A stretch of DNA of 7,645 nucleotides, from contig JANXUN010000062.1 in the NCBI GenBank assembly GCA_025356185.1, positions 1-7,645 on the forward strand, read 5' to 3'. The notes below the pieces were generated by a model, which saw nothing but the letters and a program-made list of their open reading frames with translations, did no database searches and had not been told where the DNA came from. Of this stretch, positions 5,376 to 7,645 are shown piece by piece. The translations under genes were made by a program, and so were the position numbers. The stretch comes from Gemmatimonadaceae bacterium. GTDB lineage: Bacteria; Gemmatimonadota; Gemmatimonadetes; Gemmatimonadales; Gemmatimonadaceae. The stretch's first letter is position 1. Each line of letters begins with the position of its first letter.

Positions 5376-7645
5376 ATGACGCTGCGCATTGCGAATCGAG
5401 TTGCGCGAATTGTCCCGCTGTTGCTCACGGCCGCCTCGCTGCACGCGCAAGGCGCACGCGTAATCGCGCCAGCCACAAAGTCGACGCCAACAATGACGGA
5501 GATACTGCGAGGCGTCGATCAGCTGATCGCACGCAACGACTCGGCGGGCGCGCTCGCGATGCTGGATTCCGCGATTGCAACGGACCGCAAGAGCGGACCG
5601 CTGTGGCATCGCTACGGACAGATCGCGTGGGGGATGTCGCAGTTTGAAGATCGCCGCGGCATCATGCGACCCAACATGATTGTGCTGCGCATGCGCGCCG
5701 ATTCGGCGATGCGATACGCCACCGCGTTTGCCCCCGACAGTGCACAGTACTGGTTAGACTTGGGCGATTATGCGATGTCGACCGACAACGTCTTTGTGCG
5801 TTCGGCCGCGCGACAAGAATTTGTTCGCGGCGCGGAGCGCGCGAGGGCGCAGGGCAATCCCGTGATCGCGTCGCGTTCGGTCGAGCAGTTGGCCAAGTTC
5901 GACTGGCGTGACTACGATGGCGGTAATCATCGCGCGCTGCGAAAGGCGGCGGATGTCGTTGACAATCAAGCGCGCATTGCCGACGCAGAAGTAAGGCGTG
6001 TCAGCGAATGCAAGCCGACGGAACATTGCGAACCGACGAATCTCAACACTTTCGGCCCCGAAGCGGTTCTACTGCCGGTCAATTCACGTCGAGACCGATG
6101 GGATGAGGTCTATACCGAACGACTCTCGCTCGTCACACCGATCACTGGAGAAAAGGCCTTTCAGAATGCACTGAACGGGTTTCGCGAAGCGGCTCAGCTG
6201 GATCCGACTAACGCGAGTGTGCGTCGACATTTGTACGGCGCGCTCGCTGATCACCAAATGTGGGACGATCTCAAGTTGGTATCGGATCAGGCGATTGCGC
6301 GCGATAACACAGACACCGAGGCGTGGCTCACACGCGGACTCGTGTTCTCCGCGCGCGAACAGTACGACAGTGCTGCTGTCGCCTTTGACAAAGCGCTACA
6401 ATTGATGAGCGCCGCCGAGCGCAGCGCGTTCACGAATATCAAACGCATTATGCCCCCGTCGTTGTGGGGAAGAAGCGGGCATGTCAGCGATACACTACAC
6501 TGGGACAGCCTGCCGATCGCTGAACGTCAGCGTCAGAGCGCGCGTTTTTGGAATCTCGCCGATCCTCGATCGCGCACGCGCGTAAACGAAGCGATGGTGG
6601 AATTCTTTGCGCGCGTCACGTACGCCGATTGGCGATTTGGGTCGGAAGAATACCAACAACGCGGAGCCGACACCGATCGCGGCGACACGTGGGTGCGCTA
6701 CGGTCCGCCCGATATGCACTTCAGCATGAATCAGGGCGACATCGAAATCATCTGGATCTACAAGAAGCCCCGCATGACGTTCGTGTTCAATATGAAGCCG
6801 ACCTTTGGAACGGCGCATGTACCAGGCGCAGATCGCGCGGCATTCGACTCGATTCATAGTCAGTATCCGATTGCTTGGACCAATATGCCGGTCACTCGGC
6901 TCACATGGCCGATGCGCACGCGGGTGGCGCGCTTTCGTTCGAGCGCCGACTCGATGGACGCCGTTATCACGGCAACCGTGCCCGTGCGCTCGTTCTTGGA
7001 CGGAGCAGAGCTCAGTGGACAGATGCCGATCACCGTGCAACTCGACATACACGATCCGTTGTCACGCATCGTCGGTCGCGAGTTGCGCAACGTCTCGGTT
7101 GCCATCGACAAACTTCCCGTCGGAATTAACGGGACGTGGGTGCGTCGCATCGGTCGCGGCGAAAATGTCGTACGCGTTGATGCCGAGCAGGCCGATGTGA
7201 ACCGCGCGGCGACCGGAACGAGTGATGCCGTCGTCGACACAACCTCGGGTTTTGGCATGAGCGATCTGCTGCTGGGCACGGATCCGGCTGTTCCAGGACC
7301 GAAAGCGCCAGCCCGGTGGCGCGACGTGAGCATTGCGCCGACAACGGGCGTGTTTCCGTGGGCGCAATCTGTCGGCGTCGTGTGGGAAGTGTACGACCTC
7401 GTACCACAAGATGGGAATGTGCGTTACAAAGTGAACGTGCAGCTGTCGCGCATGTTTACAAACAATCTGAGCGGTTTCGTCGCGCGAATCGCGGCGTACA
7501 CGAAAAATGTGATCGAGCGCGATGGCAGCGGCTCCGGCAGCATCAGCGTGGGCTACGACCAGACGCGGGCAGCGTCCGCCGTGACGACCGATTTTCTCAG
7601 TATCAACCTCAACGGCTCGGTCACCGGCACGTACAAACTGGTTGT
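5376..7645 (+). CDS. exported TPR and GWxTD-type domain protein, 3' end outside window
   Basis: At least 756 residues; the gene runs off the right edge. It begins with a signal peptide (RIVPLLLTAASLHAQ, cleavage probably after A24 or Q25). A mostly alpha-helical part follows, with TPR-like helices at about 43-90 and 262-345 (GFREAAQLDPTNA, AFDKALQLM). Next comes a GWxTD-type region: FWNLADPRSRTRVNE (391-405), FARVTYADWRFG (411-422) and TDRGDTWVRYGPPD (433-446), then IEIIWIY. The C-terminal beta-rich part carries SDLLLGT (629-635) and VVWEVYDL (668-675), also typical of GWxTD proteins. The name-giving motif is changed to G-A-D-T-D at 430-434. Function is unknown; the family is envelope-associated. 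Start ATG 5376 has no clear ribosome site. GTG 5346 in frame would add ten residues (TRKRLQCQY) and is also plausible. Confidence 0.85.
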   Translation, partial: MTLRIANRVARIVPLLLTAASLHAQGARVIAPATKSTPTMTEILRGVDQLIARNDSAGALAMLDSAIATDRKSGPLWHRYGQIAWGMSQFEDRRGIMRPNMIVLRMRADSAMRYATAFAPDSAQYWLDLGDYAMSTDNVFVRSAARQEFVRGAERARAQGNPVIASRSVEQLAKFDWRDYDGGNHRALRKAADVVDNQARIADAEVRRVSECKPTEHCEPTNLNTFGPEAVLLPVNSRRDRWDEVYTERLSLVTPITGEKAFQNALNGFREAAQLDPTNASVRRHLYGALADHQMWDDLKLVSDQAIARDNTDTEAWLTRGLVFSAREQYDSAAVAFDKALQLMSAAERSAFTNIKRIMPPSLWGRSGHVSDTLHWDSLPIAERQRQSARFWNLADPRSRTRVNEAMVEFFARVTYADWRFGSEEYQQRGADTDRGDTWVRYGPPDMHFSMNQGDIEIIWIYKKPRMTFVFNMKPTFGTAHVPGADRAAFDSIHSQYPIAWTNMPVTRLTWPMRTRVARFRSSADSMDAVITATVPVRSFLDGAELSGQMPITVQLDIHDPLSRIVGRELRNVSVAIDKLPVGINGTWVRRIGRGENVVRVDAEQADVNRAATGTSDAVVDTTSGFGMSDLLLGTDPAVPGPKAPARWRDVSIAPTTGVFPWAQSVGVVWEVYDLVPQDGNVRYKVNVQLSRMFTNNLSGFVARIAAYTKNVIERDGSGSGSISVGYDQTRAASAVTTDFLSINLNGSVTGTYKLV

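Noticed and set aside
6495..7052. Minus-strand open frame of 185 codons within the TPR/GWxTD gene
   Set aside because: It is antisense to a clearly coding frame with recognised motifs and resembles no known family.

Overview
The window is a gene-dense stretch of a GC-rich, CpG-rich bacterial chromosome. It holds ten protein genes, two cut by the window edges, and I see no RNA gene, mobile element or CRISPR array. The gene content (a large TPR protein with a GWxTD-type domain, the futalosine route to menaquinone, DUF5990, a YHYH lipoprotein, an SCO protein) best fits a free-living Gram-negative-type bacterium, possibly Gemmatimonadota or a relative. The phylum is an inference from gene families, not from a marker gene. 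Clear Shine-Dalgarno sites are rare, and most internal genes start on or next to the stop codon of the gene before.

Layout: (1) 1-1958, minus strand: a three-gene envelope operon of YHYH-domain lipoprotein, MORN-repeat exported protein and SCO/SenC-type thioredoxin-fold protein (3' end outside the window). (2) 1959-2052: a divergent intergenic region with a small palindrome. (3) 2053-3868, plus strand: a tightly coupled four-gene operon of DUF5990 protein, VOC-fold protein, GyrI-like ligand-binding protein and the tRNA wobble 2'-O-methyltransferase TrmL. (4) 3869-3892: a convergent gap. (5) 3893-5277, minus strand: mqnB-mqnD, the futalosine hydrolase and 1,4-dihydroxy-6-naphthoate synthase of menaquinone synthesis, overlapping by 13 bases. 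(6) 5278-5375: a second divergent region with a perfect 7-base-arm inverted repeat. (7) 5376 to the right edge, plus strand: a large exported TPR/GWxTD protein, incomplete.

Functionally, the left operon looks like a surface or periplasmic module around a copper- or thiol-handling SCO protein. The mqn pair makes respiratory quinone, so both touch respiratory metabolism, but nothing in the sequence shows they are co-regulated. The most unusual DNA is the 499-553 tandem repeat between the MORN and SCO genes, which forms a chain of overlapping stop/start codons.
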